A model generated the notes under the pieces. That model was not told where the DNA came from. It saw nothing but the letters and a program-made list of their open reading frames with translations, and did not search any database. The position numbers were made by a program, and so were the translations under genes. A stretch of DNA of 64,000 nt. Origin: Primulina eburnea. Taxonomy: Eukaryota > Streptophyta > Magnoliopsida > Lamiales > Gesneriaceae. This document shows positions 1 to 12,434 of the stretch, piece after piece; position 1 is the first letter of the stretch; every line of letters begins with the position of its first letter. The stretch spans positions 19,625,054 to 19,689,053 of the forward strand of contig NC_133101.1 of assembly GCF_022965805.1 (NCBI RefSeq), given 5' to 3'.

Positions 1-1004
1 TTTCGCAAACTTAAGTAAAATCAACTGGATTAAATTTTGAACAGAAAATAATCTGAAAATGATCATCTAGTTACTTAAAAACTCTAACGTATAAATATCA
101 TTCATAATATATTTTTAGGACTTGCTCCGGCCACTCGGATTATTAATCAAGCTTAAACTGTAAGTTATCAGGTGAGGAAATTACTATTTTTCTTCTATTA
201 AAGCCTTTGGCATTTGGCCTGGAAATTTCAATAGCATTTATTTAATGTTCAAATATCCTTTACAATTCATTTCAATTACTGATATATTTTCTTGCATATT
301 TATCAATTGATTGATATACCATTAATGAATGGAGTCATGGACAACGGATTTCGGTCCGGAAATTGAGTCCACTGGACAACGTGGCTTCGGCCCGGAAAAT
401 AAGTCCAATGAACAACGGGTCAAAAGTCCCGGGTATATGGTTCATCTGAACAACGCGCACCGAATATTTTGGTCCGGATAATGGTTTACCCGGCTCGTAA
501 AAAGTGCTCAATTAGAGCTACCAATGTTAATTTATGAAATCTTCATTCCATTGCATATCATTCATAACATTTAAATTGTTATGTCTATTACTTCATGCAT
601 AATTATAATGAAGCGTTATTTATTTAAAAGCTATAGACTAATTTAAACTCACTAAGTCCTCAAAGACTTAACCCTCTGTTTCTTTTCATCTATTGTAATT
701 TCCAGACACAGGAATCCTAGAATTGGAACCGGAGGAAAATAAATGAAGCTGAAATAAGAGCATTTGAAAGTTGGGATGATTTGTTAAACTTCCGCTGTAA
801 AATAATTGTACATATTTGAAATAAGAATGTAAATATTTGTAGATAATCTTTAAATGATAGTAGAAAATATTTGAATTTTTATCTACACTGTCCTTTTAAT
901 AATAATAGCGATAAAAATAAAAATTACAGTTTAATAAAGAAAGATTGAAGAAAATGTGGCACTTAGTAAGCGAATAATTATAAATTCCTAAACCGGGCGC
1001 CACA
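1..1004 (+). repeat. Element A 5' LTR, right-hand part
   Basis: Aligns by eye from its first bases to about 7827-8836 of the 3' LTR, with scattered single-base differences, and ends at the same GCGCCACA. Only about the last 47% of the 2154-bp LTR is present; the U3 part lies left of the window. It contains four degenerate tandem units of about 36 bp (330-485) built around ACAACG and TCCGG, and an ACTCACTAAGTCC motif near 645 that is shared in weakened form with the other Tekay-type LTRs here. Confidence 0.9.
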
Positions 1005-1008
1005 AAGG

Positions 1009-1021
1009 TGGTATAAGAGCC
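1009..1021 (+). other. Primer-binding site of element A
   Basis: TGGTATAAGAGCC lies four bases after the LTR end. It differs at one position from TGGTATCAGAGCC, the site complementary to the 3' end of plant initiator Met-tRNA used by many Ty3/gypsy elements. Confidence 0.85.
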
Positions 1022-1120
1022 TAGGTTTCTTAGAACCTAGAGACATGAGCCTAAGGTTTATTATAATGTCATACATTAATCTTTATGTTGTCTTCATAAT
1101 TTAAATGTTTTCCTTACAGG

Positions 1121-1938
1121 ATGACGGAGTCTAGTGGGACATCAAGAAATAAACAAACTATAATCAAACAAATGGAGAAGAAATAACCAAACTAAGCAAA
1201 GAAAACTCGGATTTGAAATGCCTAGTGAACATGTATCGGGAGCATTTTGAAACCTTTGGAACAACTGAAATTTTTCATGGATTTATTGAAGAACGGATGA
1301 GGGCTGATAACCTAGCATATCAGGTAAAATTAGTTTATGTACTGTATGAAAGAGACCGCACTCTTATATACTTACTAGACATGCATGAATTCTATGACCG
1401 AGGTTTGATTAGTTTTCTAAAAGGAGTATCACACCCTTTGATCGACATTGACCACTTAATCGTGCATGGGCGTGAAATGGTTTATCAATCTATCCAAGGA
1501 ATGTAACCTGGTGTTATCGGTCCATCTTACACCAATCAAGCTAATCAAACCACAACACCTCATATCACTAACATATTTGAAACCGGAGGTAGTAGTATTC
1601 CAGAGTATGTACCAGCCTCTTTTGTAGACTATCCTGGAGTCATGAACACAACATTAGATCAAAACCCTTTTATGATAAAAGATAATCTGTTGCAGTCACC
1701 GGAATTTGAATTTCTTCCTGACCCTATGTGGGAAAACATTGTGTTTGGAGTAGATGAATTTCTTCCAATGACTATCCTACCTGAATGTGAAAGTGTTAAT
1801 GAGCTTAGTTATGAACCGGACCCAGTTGAACCCTATACATCACTGCCGAATACGGATCAAAATGTTACCATGGAAACCACAGGCACAAATGAAAGCGTGA
1901 GCCACACAACTTTTATATATCTCTCCGACGACGATTGA
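1121..1938 (+). pseudogene. Extra leader ORF before gag, unknown function
   Basis: The first ATG after the LTR is at 1121. That frame stops at 1184-1186, but a shifted frame runs from about 1171 to 1938, about 255 codons, with a single internal stop (TAA 1504-1506); the sequence before and after that stop is in the same frame. The N-terminal part is charged and helical-looking (motif ITKLSKENSDLK). The middle is rich in Leu, Tyr, His and Asp. The C-terminal third is acidic and rich in Pro, Asn and Thr, ending in SDDD. I recognise no domain. ATG 1121 follows TTTTCCTTACAG, which looks like a 3' splice site, and the gag ATG at 2201 follows a T-rich stretch ending in TTTAG, so the 262 bp between the ORFs could be spliced out. 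A non-gag leader ORF is not a standard Tekay feature. Confidence 0.5.
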
Positions 1939-2200
1939 AGACAATGACTGTTTAGTATATAACTAGTATTAATAATCATCATCTTTTGTAGGTATGATGA
2001 TTATCAAGGGCATCATTTTTTGTAGGCATAATGACTCAGTTTTCTTGTTCTGTTTGTATTATGCTTGGGTATTGTAAATATTTGAAACATGTCTTGTTTA
2101 TAAATAAAACTGAGTGTTTACCCTATGACATAACTATATGATATATATATATATAAATATAGTGCAAGATATGTTCATATTTTATATTTATGTGTTTAGA

Positions 2201-3300
2201 ATGGCGTCTTCACAAAATAGTACTCAAGCCAGAATCAGACAAGAAATTCCCGCTCAAGATGACCACAACTCGGCAACTGGTGGAAATTCCAGAAGCGCTC
2301 AACACAATCCCCCTCAAGAACAAAATGTACAAAATATGTTTGAAATGATGCATCAATTTGTGCAGTTTTGTCAGCAAAATCCACCACGACCTCATGATCA
2401 AGCTCAAGAACACCACATTGAGGCAAATGATCGAGTTCTTGAGAGATTTTTGAGATTCAAACCGCCAAAGTTTGAAGGCAAACCAGATGCGTATCAAGCA
2501 GAATCTTGGCTAAGCAAAATTAACAAAATATTCTCTATTCTAAATTATTCTGAAGAACAAAAGGTGAATTTTTCCACTTATTTATTTGAAGAAGCAGCTC
2601 ACAATTGGTGGCGTACGGTGGAACATAAATGGACAAAGAATCACACCCTAAAAATGTGAGACAATTTTCTGCAAGAGTTCGAAGGTAAATATATAACTCA
2701 AGTTATATTAAATACCCGAGAACGTGAATTTATGGATTTAGTCCAAGGTGACATGACTGTAGCTCAATATGAAGCAGAATTCCATCGTCTTATACATTAT
2801 GCACCACAATACATGGAAGATGAGGTAAAAAAAATGAAAAAATTTGTTCAAGGGTTAAAGCTAGATATTCGTTGGGCAACATTGTCCACAGAAGTTGCCA
2901 GTTATGTCTCTGCTGTTAGTCAAGCTCTACGAGTAGAAGAAGACATCAAGGCACTTCTGAAAAAAGAGGAAGAAGAAAAGAAAATCAGGAAGCCCAACCT
3001 TTTTGAGGATAATAACCGGAAAAGAAAATTTGAAAAGTGAACACAACCAGTCAGGCAAGGAGAAGCTGTCAATGGAAAAGTTCCAAGAAACAACAAAAAA
3101 AATGTGGATATTGTGGATTACCAAATCATGAAGAAGAAAAGTGCTGGAGAAAAGGTGGGAAATGTCTTATTTGTGGAAGTGAGCAACACCGTATTCAAGA
3201 TTGTCCAAAAAGAATGCAGAAGACTCAACCCACAACCAAGCCAAAGATACCTGCTCGATCCTATGCCCTCTTAGGAAACAAAGAGGAGGAAGTTGATCCC
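2201..3300 (+). pseudogene. gag: Element A gag, broken
   Basis: Structural capsid/nucleocapsid protein that packages element RNA. The start is ATG 2201, after an AT-rich noncoding leader. A Gln-rich N-terminus is followed by the retrotransposon gag core (motifs RFLRFKPPKFEG and AAHNWW), then a Lys/Glu-rich coiled stretch and two zinc knuckles of CX2CX4HX4C form (about 3103-3215). Breaks: a TGA at 2657-2659, where related elements have Trp (TGG to TGA), and a frameshift where the first frame stops at 3038-3040 and the knuckle frame continues. The two knuckles are complete, so the decay is recent relative to the motif. Confidence 0.85.
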
Positions 3301-5160
3301 ACTGCAGTCGTAGAAGGTACTGTTACCATATTATCCAGTTCTGCAAAAACTTTATTTGATCCAGGAGCTACTCATTCTTTTATCTCAAAAGTTTTTGTAC
3401 GTAAATTACTACTGTTATCGGAACAGCTACCATATAGCTTCGAAATTAGCTCCCCTTTAGGGACAACAATGATTACTGACATCATTTACAAAAATTGTCT
3501 CTTAAACTTCCAAGAAAAAGAATATCTAGCAGATTTGATTGAATTACGTATCAAGAACTATGATATTATTCTTGGAATGGACTGGTTATTTAGACACCAA
3601 GCCCAGCTCAATTGCTACACAAAAGAAGTTTATCTTCAAACTTCTCATTCAATCTTTTCAAAAGCTAACCCTACCATGGGGATAGTATCAACAGCAGAAG
3701 CTAGGGCTATATTAAGAGACAATGGACAAGGATTTCTAGCTTATTTGATAAATAAGCCAAAAGATCAACTCAAGATCTCAGAAATCTCAGTTGTACAAGA
3801 ATTTCCGGAGGTTTTTCCTGAAGAGATCAATACTTTACCTCCTCAGAGAGACGTAGAATTTTCCATTAAGCTAATACCTGGAGCACAACCCAGATCTAAA
3901 ACTCCATACCGAATGGCACCTTCAGAGTTAAAAGAATTAAAACTTCAATTGCAAGAGCTCATGGACAAGAAATATGTCCGGCCTATTACATCTCTTTGGG
4001 GCGCTCCTGTATTATTTGCCAAAAAGAAAGATGGAACTCTAAGGATGTGCATTGATTATCGAGAGCTTAACAATGTTACCATCAAAAACAAATATCCTCT
4101 ACCACATATCGAAGAATTATTTGATTTCTTACAAGGGTCTCAAGTATATTCAAAACTTGATTTGAGACAAGGATATTACCAATTGAGAATTAAAGAGGAT
4201 GACATCTCCAAAACGGCTTTTAATACCCGTTATGGACACTATGAGTTTGTGGTAATGCCATTCGGATTAACCAATGCTCCTGCAGCTTTCATGGATATGA
4301 TGCATCGGATATTTCAACCATTCTTGGACAAATTCGTTGTCATATTCGTAGATGACATTTTGATATTTTCAAGAAGTCATGAGGAACATGCTCAACATCT
4401 ATGATTGATTCTCAAAACTTTGAAAGAACATCAATTGTATGCCAAATTCAGCAAGTGTAAATTTTGGCTAGAAAAAGTGTCCTTTCTTGGTCACTTTATC
4501 TCTAAGAAAGGACTGGAAGTAGATCCTGCAAAAATAGAAGCCATATCTCGTTGGAAACAGCCAACCAACATCACAGAAATTAGAAGTTTTCTCGGCTTAG
4601 CAGGATACTACCGAAGATTCATTAAATATTTTGCGAAAATTGTTGTTCCCCTGACACAGCTAACTCGCAAAGACAACCCTTTCTTGTGGAGTAATGAGTT
4701 TGAGAAAAGTTTTTGCAAATTAAAAGAAATGCTTACAAGTGCACCTGTATTAGCTTTACCAGAAAGGACAGAAGGATTTGTGGTTTACACAGATGCCTCA
4801 AAAGAAGGCTTTGGATGTGTATTGATGCAAAACGATAAAGTTATTGCATATGCATCTAGAAAATTAAAGAACCACGAGTTAAATTATCCCACTCATGATC
4901 TGGAATTAGGAGCAATAGTGTTTGCATTAGCAAAATGGAGACAATACTTGTACGGTTCCACTTTTGATATCTATACAGACCACAAGAGCTTGAAGTATTT
5001 ATTTACTCAAAAAGAGGTGAACATGAGGCAAAGAAGATGGATTGAATTTTTGTAAGATTACGATTGTTCCATTCTTTATCAATCGAGTAAAGATAATGTT
5101 GTGGCTGATGCTTTAAGTAGAAAGATTAGCATGGCTTGTTTGGAAATGAAAGAAGTAAGA
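3301..5160 (+). pseudogene. pol: Element A protease, reverse transcriptase and RNase H, broken
   Basis: The aspartic protease site at about 3358 reads D-P-G instead of D-S/T-G, a change expected to inactivate it. The RT palm is clear: the RLCIDY-like block near 4050, then the catalytic FVDD (Asp codons 4351-4356). RNase H follows, with the TDAS motif near 4790 and a second DHKSLKY motif near 4980. In-frame stops occur at 4402-4404 (TGA, where relatives have Arg CGA, a C-to-T change) and 5053-5055 (TAA in place of Lys). The reading frame is otherwise continuous from the zinc knuckles through RNase H. Confidence 0.9.
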
Positions 5161-6641
5161 GAATGGGTACACATCCATTCACGTGGGCACTTGGCCGGAT
5201 TGAGAATCGAACCTGAATTTCATACCAGAATTAAGCAAATCAAGAATTGGACCAAGAAGTTTCAAAACTCCGTACTGATGCCAATTTCGTCACCAATTCA
5301 CAAGGGATACTATTTTATCATGACCGTATTTGTGTGCCTAGCTCAATGAAAAAGGAAATAATGGAAAAATCACATCAGTCTCCGATCAGCATTCATCCAG
5401 GAGGATCCAAGATGTACCAAGAGATTAAAAAACACTTCTGGTGGAAAGGAATGAAACGAGATATTGCAGATTTCATTTCACAATGCCTATCTTGCCAAAT
5501 GATAAAAGCTGAACATCAAAGGCCAGCAGGTCTTTTGCAACCACTTCCTATACTAGAATGGAAATGGGATCAAATAACTATGGACTTTGTGATCAGATTA
5601 CCCCAACTCCCAGGAGGTTTTAATAGCATATGGGTGATCGTTGATCGCTTGACCAAGTCAGCACATTTCATACCCATAAGTCACAAATATGGGGTGGAAA
5701 AACTAGCTGAACTCTATCAGAAAGAAATTATACGGTTACATGGTATCCTCCCTACCATAGTATCTGATAGAGATCCGAAGTTTACGTCAAGATTATGGAA
5801 AAAACTTCAGGAATGCCTTGGTACCAAATTAAATTTTAGCACAGCAGCGCATCCGCAAACTTATGGTCAGTCTGAACGAACCATTCAAATATTGGAAGAC
5901 ATGCTTCGCGCATGTGTGCTGGATTTTGGGGCAAACTGGGGAAAACATTTGCCTCTAGTTGAATTTTCATACAACAATAGTTATCAATCCTCAGTAAAAA
6001 TGGCCCCATATGAAGCATTATATGGAAGAAAATGTCGCTCTCCTCTTAACTGGGATATGGATGAATGGAGAGGCACAAAGAATGGACAAGAACGAGCAAT
6101 CAGGCCTGACATTATACAAGAAGCTATCGACCAAATACAACTTATCAGGCAACGAATACAAACAGCTCAAAGTCGACAGAAGAGTTATGCAGATAAGAAG
6201 CGGAAATATTTGAAATTTGAAGTCGGAGATTACGTATTATGAAAAGTATCACCAAGAAAAGGCATCAGGCGTACTGGAAAGAAAGGAAAGTTGCATCCTC
6301 GATTTGTTGGACCCTTTGAAGTGATAGAACGAATAGACACTGTGGCTTATCATCTATCTCTACCTGAAAATATCTCTGGCATACATAACGTATTCCACGT
6401 ATCACAATTAAGGAAATGCAAAGTAGACTCATCCCAATTGATTGACCACCAACAGATAGATCTGGAAGATAATCTCACATATGAAGAACAACCTGTGGAG
6501 ATTTTGGACCAAAGAATAAAGGAACTTTGTAGTCGACCAATTCAATTGATAAAAGTCTTATGGAGAAACCAGAACATTGAAGAAGCAACGTGGGAAACAG
6601 AGAAAGATATGATATGTCAATATCCTCACTTATTCCAATAA
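5161..6641 (+). pseudogene. pol: Element A integrase with chromodomain-like C-terminus, broken
   Basis: Integrase inserts the cDNA into chromatin. The frame shifts in the overlap of two readings between 5247 and 5349. The HHCC zinc-binding region lies at about 5373-5515. The catalytic D, D and E occur in MDFV, SDRDPKF and ERTIQILED (about 5580-5900). After a TGA at 6240-6242 the same frame continues through the PRFVGPFEV block into a chromodomain-like tail (about 6490-6641) with VEILDQ and EEATWE motifs, typical of the Tekay type. This tail is thought to direct integration towards heterochromatin in chromoviruses. Confidence 0.88.
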
Positions 6642-6667
6642 CTCTTAAATCTGGGGACCAGATTTTT

Positions 6668-6680
6668 AAAAGGAGGGGAT
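6668..6680 (+). other. Polypurine tract of element A
   Basis: A purine run AAAAGGAGGGGA lies just before the TG that opens the 3' LTR at 6683. It is the expected plus-strand primer for reverse transcription. Confidence 0.8.
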
Positions 6681-7123
6681 ATTGTGACAACCTAAAAACA
6701 AAGGTGCATAAATGCAATTTAAAGTTTATTAGTATAAATTTTATTAATTTCATTATTTTTCGGTACAAATTTTATTTGTCCAAAGTATCTAGAAATACAT
6801 TAAAATACATCACAATACACTTAAAAATTCATTAAGCACTATGAGGTTCTCATTCCAAAATCCAATACCCAAAATATAATAAAATATTATAATTAAGCTC
6901 AATATATATGTTAAGGAATTAAGTACAATAATTATAAGATAATTTATAATTAGGTTCCATACATCGGTTTAATAATTAGATACACGAATATAATAATATT
7001 AAGTTTGGATAAACATAATTTTTTTCTATTTAACAAATAATTAAATAAAGAAATAATAAAATAATAATAATAAAAAATATTAAATAAAAATAATAATAAA
7101 TAAGGATAAGCACAGAATTTCTC

Positions 7124-7131
7124 TATATATA
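7124..7131 (+). promoter_or_regulatory. TATA box of element A LTR
   Basis: TATATATA follows an AT-rich U3 and precedes a purine-rich leader with many GAGAGA runs from about 7155, the usual arrangement of a plant LTR promoter. Transcription would be expected to start near 7155. The 5' LTR counterpart lies outside the window. Confidence 0.55.
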
Positions 7132-8154
7132 CTGGACACTTTCAAGAAAATCAGCCGAGAGATAGTAGGTAACGAAGAAAGCAACGAGAGAGAAGAAAAA
7201 AGGAAGAGGAGAGGAAGAAAAAAAATAGAAGGAAAAAAGCTATACCCTTTCCGAAAAATCCCAATAAATCACCAACTATTCACCTCAAATCATAAAGCAA
7301 TATAACCCGGAAGGTGACGAAAAAGGATCGCTCAAAAAACAAGAAAATCAAACAAGTGATATTCCGCAACGGCAACGGTATCCTGTATTCAAGCTAGGTA
7401 CTTTTCGCTCATTTTTCTTATAGCTACACACCAAACTAGAGGTTGACTTAAACGTAGAAGTTGTACCTCTTGTTGCATAGATAAGGTACATACCGCCCGT
7501 CATCCCAAAATATTGCCGAAAATAAAATTTTCGAAATGCCGGAGAACCCTAGTTCACCATAGGACGATATTTAAATCTGGTATCGATCGGTTAGGAATTT
7601 GACAAAACTTTCAACTGAAGAATTCAAGACAATAAAAAGTTACACATTCTGGAAAAAATCCGGCCGCGCGTGGCCACCGGACGGCCATCCACGCGCCGGA
7701 AGTGTCGCCGCGTGTACCTCATGCGCTGTCGGAACGGGGTTTTCCGGTGGCCGAGCATTGCTGGTGATATTTCCGACTTTTTGGTCAACTTTCGTAATAT
7801 TTGGAGATATATTCTAATTAATATGAATTTTGAAAACTTAAGTAAAATCAACCAGATTAAATTTTGAACAAAAAATAATCTGAAAATGATCATCTAGTTA
7901 CTTAAAAACTCTAACATATAAATATCATTCATAATATATTTTTAGGACTTGCTCCAGCCACTCATATTATTAATCAAGCTTAAACTGTAAGTTATCAGGT
8001 GAGGAAATTACTATTTATTCTTCTATTAAAGCCTTTGGCATTAGGCCTGGAAATTTAAATAGCGTTTATTTAATGTTCAAATATCCTTTACAATTCATTT
8101 CAATTACTGATATATTTTCTTGCATATTCATGAATTGATTGACATACCATTAAT

Positions 8155-8320
8155 GAATGGAGTCATGGACAACGGATTTCGGTCCGGACACTGAGTCCAC
8201 TAGACAACGTGGCTTCGGCCCCGAAAATGAGTCCAATGAACAACGGGTCAAAAGTCCCGGGTATATATATGGTTCATCTGAACAACGCGCACCGAATATT
8301 TCGGTCCGGAGAATGGTTCA
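8155..8320 (+). repeat. Degenerate 36-bp tandem block in the A LTR
   Basis: Four diverged units share the core ACAACG, then TCGGTCCGGA or similar, then TGAGTCCA. The same block is in the 5' LTR at 330-485. It lies about 160 bp before the ACTCACTAAG motif, the same relative place where the D LTR carries its own tandem block. Confidence 0.6.
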
Positions 8321-8836
8321 CCCGGCTCGTAAAAAGTGCTCAATTAGAGCCACCAATGTTAATTTATGAAATCTTCATTCCATTGCATATCATTCATAAC
8401 ATTTAAATTGTTATGTCTATTACTTCATGCATAATTATAATGAAGCGTTATTTATTTAAAAGCTATAGACTAATTTAAACTCACTAAGTCCTCAAAGATT
8501 TAACCCTCTGTTTCTTTTTGTCTATTGTAATTTCCAGACACAGGAATCCCAGAATTGGAACCGGAGGAAAATAAATGAAGCTGAAATAAGTGCATTTGAA
8601 AGTTGGGATGATTTGTTAAACTTCCGCTGTAAAATAATTGTACATATTTGAAGTAAGAATGTAAATATTTGTAGATAATATTTAAATGATAGTAGAAAAT
8701 ATTTAAATTTTTATCTACACTGTCCTTTTAATAATAATAGCGATAAAAATAAAAATTACAGTTTAATAAAGAAAGATTGAAGAAAATGTGGCACTTAGTA
8801 AGAGAATAATTATAAATTCCTAAACCGGGCGCCACA

Positions 8837-10732
8837 CAGTAGATCTTCCAAAATCTGTATAACTCTTTCTGACTGACCATCGGTTTGAGGATGGAATGCG
8901 GTACTGAATAATAACTTGGTCTCCATCGCTGCATGCAGACTCTTTCAAAAGGATGAAGTAAATCGCGGGTCTCTGTCAAAAGCAATAGATACTGGTATCC
9001 CATGCAGACGAACTATCTCCCGAATATATAACTCTGCATACTGTACCATGGTGAATGTCGTCTTAATAGGTAGAAAATGCCCTGATTTCATAAGACGATC
9101 AACTATCACCCAAATGACCTTTAATCCTTTAACAGTCTTAGGCAATCCCACAACAAAGTCCATGGTGATATTATCCCATTTCCACTCGAGAATAGGGAGT
9201 GGTTTCAATTTTCCCGCTGGCCTTTGATGCTCTGCTTTGACTTGCTGACAAGTCAAACACTCAGATACATATCTCAGAATGTCCCTCTTCATGCCTGGCC
9301 ACCAATACAACAACTGCAAATCTCTATACATCTTTGTACTACCCGGATGTATGGAATATGGTGTGTCATGGGCTTCCTTCATAATAAGACCTCTCAAAGA
9401 ATCGTCACTAGGAACCCATAAACTGTCTCAATAACGGACTAAACCATCCACCACTGAATATAAATTCCGGCCCTTGGCTTCATCTCTAGCTCTCTACTTT
9501 TGCAAATGCTCATCAGTGGACTGTCCATCACGGATTTTATCTCTCAATGTCGATTGGACTGATAATGTGGCAAGATTAGGGGCCTCGCCCTTGGCATATA
9601 TTGTAAGCTCAAACCGCTGTATCTCGGACTGCAACGGTATTTGGAGTGATAACTGCTGCTTTTCTACTCAACGCATCTGCCACTACATTAGCTTTCCCCG
9701 GATGGTAGCTAATGTCACAATCATAGTCCTTTACCAATTCGAGCCATCTGCGCTGTCTCATATTCAACTCCTTTTGGGTGAAGAAGTATTTCAAGCTTTT
9801 ATGATCAGTGAATATTTTGCACTTCTCCCCATAAAGGTAGTGTCTCCAAATTTTTAGCGCAAAGACTATTGCTGCAAGCTCAAGATCATGAGTAGGGTAG
9901 TTCTTTTCATGAATTTCCAACTGTCTTGACGCACAAACGATAACTCGGTCGTTTTGCATAAGAACTGCGCCCAAACCAAGCTTAGAAGCGTCGGTATAAA
10001 GAACATACTTCCCTTGCCCTGATGGCATAGATAACACTGGTGCTGATATCAAGGCTTGCTTCAACTTGTCAAAACTTTCTTGGCACTCGGGTCCTCAAAT
10101 AAATTTTGCATTTTTCTTTGTCGAGGCGGTCATGGGTACCGCTATAGATGAGAACCCCTGAATAAACTTGCGATAGTAGCCAGCTAGTCCCAAGAAACTG
10201 CAAATCTCGGTGACGCTTTTCGGTACTGGCCACTCTTTCATTGCTTCCACTTTACTTGGATCGACTTCCACTCCACTACTGGAAATGATGTGGCCTAGGA
10301 ATGCCACTCTATCAAGCCAAACTCGCACTTACTGAATTTTGCATAAAGATTTCTGTCTTGAAGTACTTGCAGTGCGGTCATCAAATGACTGCTATTCTCC
10401 TCTCTGCTCTTGGAATGGATCAATATGTCATCAATGAAGACAATAATAAACTGATCCAGATACGGCTGAAATACGCGATTCATGAGATGAATCCATGAAG
10501 ATCGCTGGCGCATTGGTCAACCCGAATGGCATGACCATAAACTCATAGTGCCCATATCTCGTGCGAAACACTGTCTTGTGAACATCAGACTCCTTGACTT
10601 TCAATTGATGGTATCCAGATCGCAGATCGATCTTAGAAAATATCGATGCTCCTTGCAACTGATCAAAAAAATCTTCAATTCTTGGCAGTGGATACTTATT
10701 TTTTATAGTAACCCGATTAAGCTCCAGATAAT
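8837..10732 (-). pseudogene. pol: Element B RT (rest), RNase H and integrase part
   Basis: From right to left: RT with [16 protein letters not shown], then FFDQLQG and the FIDD catalytic motif (within about 10513-10440); RNase H with TDASKLGLG and [11 protein letters not shown] (about 10064-9650); integrase with the HHCC region and the MDFVVGLP motif (about 9397-8950). The frame is broken repeatedly, for example by a 4-bp insertion near 10488 that is absent from the duplicate copy at 19601-19855, and by breaks near 10310, 10090 and 9420. The left edge is the insertion point of element A in the integrase core, so the final catalytic Glu and the C-terminus are not in the window. Confidence 0.85.
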
Positions 10733-12308
10733 TGATAAACATAAAAAATGTACATTAATTAAATGTTTTATAATATAAATTTATAGTTTTTGTTTTATTA
10801 AATGTTTAAATATTATATGTTTTATAATAAATTGTATAAAAAATAAGTTGTTGTGTAATTATAAGTTTTTACTATTTTTACAGGTTCGATAAAACAAGAA
10901 TAACCTTGGCGTTGCAAATGGGATTAAGATGATTCTTGGACCTGTAAAAGGTTGATGATAATATCTACAATATTGGTGACAAGCATGAGATAAAATTCTT
11001 CTCACATTTGGGATTAAATTAAACAACAAATAAAGTTACCGAAGAAATGACAGTTTTACCATGCTCTAGTATTTTGACCATATCTCTCAAATTACTTGGT
11101 CAAATGGTCTGAAAAAAATACGAAAACTAGACAACTCAATTATCCACATGTTTCTTTTTATGTGAAGAAGCAAATTCGGAGAAGAAGATTTTCAAAAGTG
11201 ATGTGTAATATAATATAATATCTTGGAACACCAATAAAGACTTTTGTGTAAAAATAATATTTTATTTGTGGTTGTCTCCCCAAATTTGGCTATAAATAGG
11301 GGTGCATTGTAATGTATTGAGATATCCCTCATTCTATGAACAAATCTTTGAGTTCATAATATTTCTCTCTATATTTTCTCTTTATTTCTTCATTTAAATA
11401 CAATTAGCATGTTAATTTCATATTCAAAGTTTTACACTTTGAATAATGAATAGCTAACTTCCCAAGGTTGAGATGAAAATGTGAAACTCTTGGCATGATA
11501 ATAAGGTTATTAAAAGGTAAGAATCTATGTTTTATATTATTTAATCATTAATTATTGTTTATGTTATATTTATTTTTTTAAGCATTTTTATACCCTACTT
11601 ATAAGTGGGAGTTTTGATTTATTGTTGCTATATGTTACACTAAATTCTTGGAACCATTTAAATGTTAGTTTGGTATTACCAACCATTTAAAGTGGATGCC
11701 TTGATTTATTATATATAAATATATTATAATATTAAATTCTTGGAACCATTTAAATGTTAGTTTGGTTTTACCAACCATTTAACTTGGATTCCTTGATTTA
11801 TTATATATAAATATATTTTAGTAATAATTTATTGGTACCATTTAAATGTTTGTTTGGTTTTACCAACCATTTAAAGTGGGAACCTTGATTTAGTATTTAC
11901 AAATATATATGGCACAATAAATACTTGACCACATTTATAAGTTTTGGTTTATATTATATACTTATAAGATAATAATATATAACATAATATAAATATGATT
12001 ATTTAATATATTGGAACCATTTTATTAAGTGAATTTCAATATTGTTCGTTAATGTTAACTTTATTAAAATACCAAGAGTGGATCATTTAATCTCAACTAT
12101 TTAAATTAAAATTTGAACAATTAAAATTTACCCATTAAAGATTCAAACAATTAAAATTAAAAAGAAACAAAAACAAAAACAAAACAAAAATATATTGTAG
12201 TGGACTTGTAATTACCTTAGCTTCCCCGTGGATACGATATCGGACTCACCGAATTATATTACTTGTGGACAACCTGCTCTTGGGAGTGCAACAATCAAAG
12301 TTACAACA
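10733..12308 (+). repeat. Element C 5' LTR (1576 bp)
   Basis: Near-identical by eye to 19856-21432. A TATA box (CTATAAATAG at about 11291) is followed by a leader. From 11640 to 11900 there are three diverged units of about 115 bp, each with GGAACCATTTAAATGTT, then TTTGGT, then ACCAACCATTTAA. The LTR ends ACAACA just before AGTTTT and the primer site. Confidence 0.88.
11640..11895 (+). repeat. Tandem CCATTTAAATG units inside the C LTR
   Basis: Three units each hold an inverted pair, CCATTTAAATG and ACCAACCATTTAA, separated by TTAGTTTGGT and followed by TTGATTTATTATATATAAATA. The same three units occur in the 3' LTR at about 20763-21015. They lie in the transcribed part of the LTR, downstream of the TATA box. 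Confidence 0.6.
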
Positions 12309-12314
12309 AGTTTT

Positions 12315-12332
12315 TGGCGCCGTTGCCGGGGA
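12315..12332 (+). other. Asp-tRNA primer-binding site of element C
   Basis: TGGCGCCGTTGCCGGGGA begins six bases after the 5' LTR. It is complementary to the 3' end of plant Asp-tRNA, the primer characteristic of Athila and related Tat-branch elements. Confidence 0.92.
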
Positions 12333-12434
12333 AGTATAATTTAATTTCAAATCTATTTAATTTTATTTATATTTTTTTCTTTCTTTGAATTTTTATTGCT
12401 TTTGTGTGTTTTTCTTCTTTTCTTTTGCATTTGC

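Larger units (their letters stand above)
1..8836 (+). mobile_element. Element A: degenerate Tekay/Del-type Ty3/gypsy retrotransposon
   Basis: Order on the + strand: 5' LTR (last 1004 bp in the window), Met-tRNA-type primer site, leader ORF, gag with two zinc knuckles, protease, RT, RNase H, integrase with chromodomain-like tail, polypurine tract, complete 3' LTR. The 3' LTR runs TGTGACAACC to GCGCCACA and both LTRs end in the same GCGCCACA. The pol order with integrase last marks Ty3/gypsy, and the chromodomain-like C-terminus and long LTR (2154 bp) fit the Tekay/Del chromoviruses. Several in-frame stops and two frameshifts make it non-autonomous. It sits inside the integrase region of element B. 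The 5 bases after it are CAGTA (8837-8841); the matching duplication lies outside the window. Confidence 0.9.
6683..8836 (+). repeat. Element A 3' LTR, complete (2154 bp)
   Basis: Starts TGTGACAACC directly after the polypurine tract and ends GCGCCACA, giving the TG...CA termini. The last kilobase matches the window's first 1004 bases. It contains a TATA box (7124-7131), purine-rich transcribed leader sequence, a GC-rich patch at about 7662-7702, four degenerate 36-bp tandem units (8155-8320) and the ACTCACTAAGTCC motif near 8480. Confidence 0.9.
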
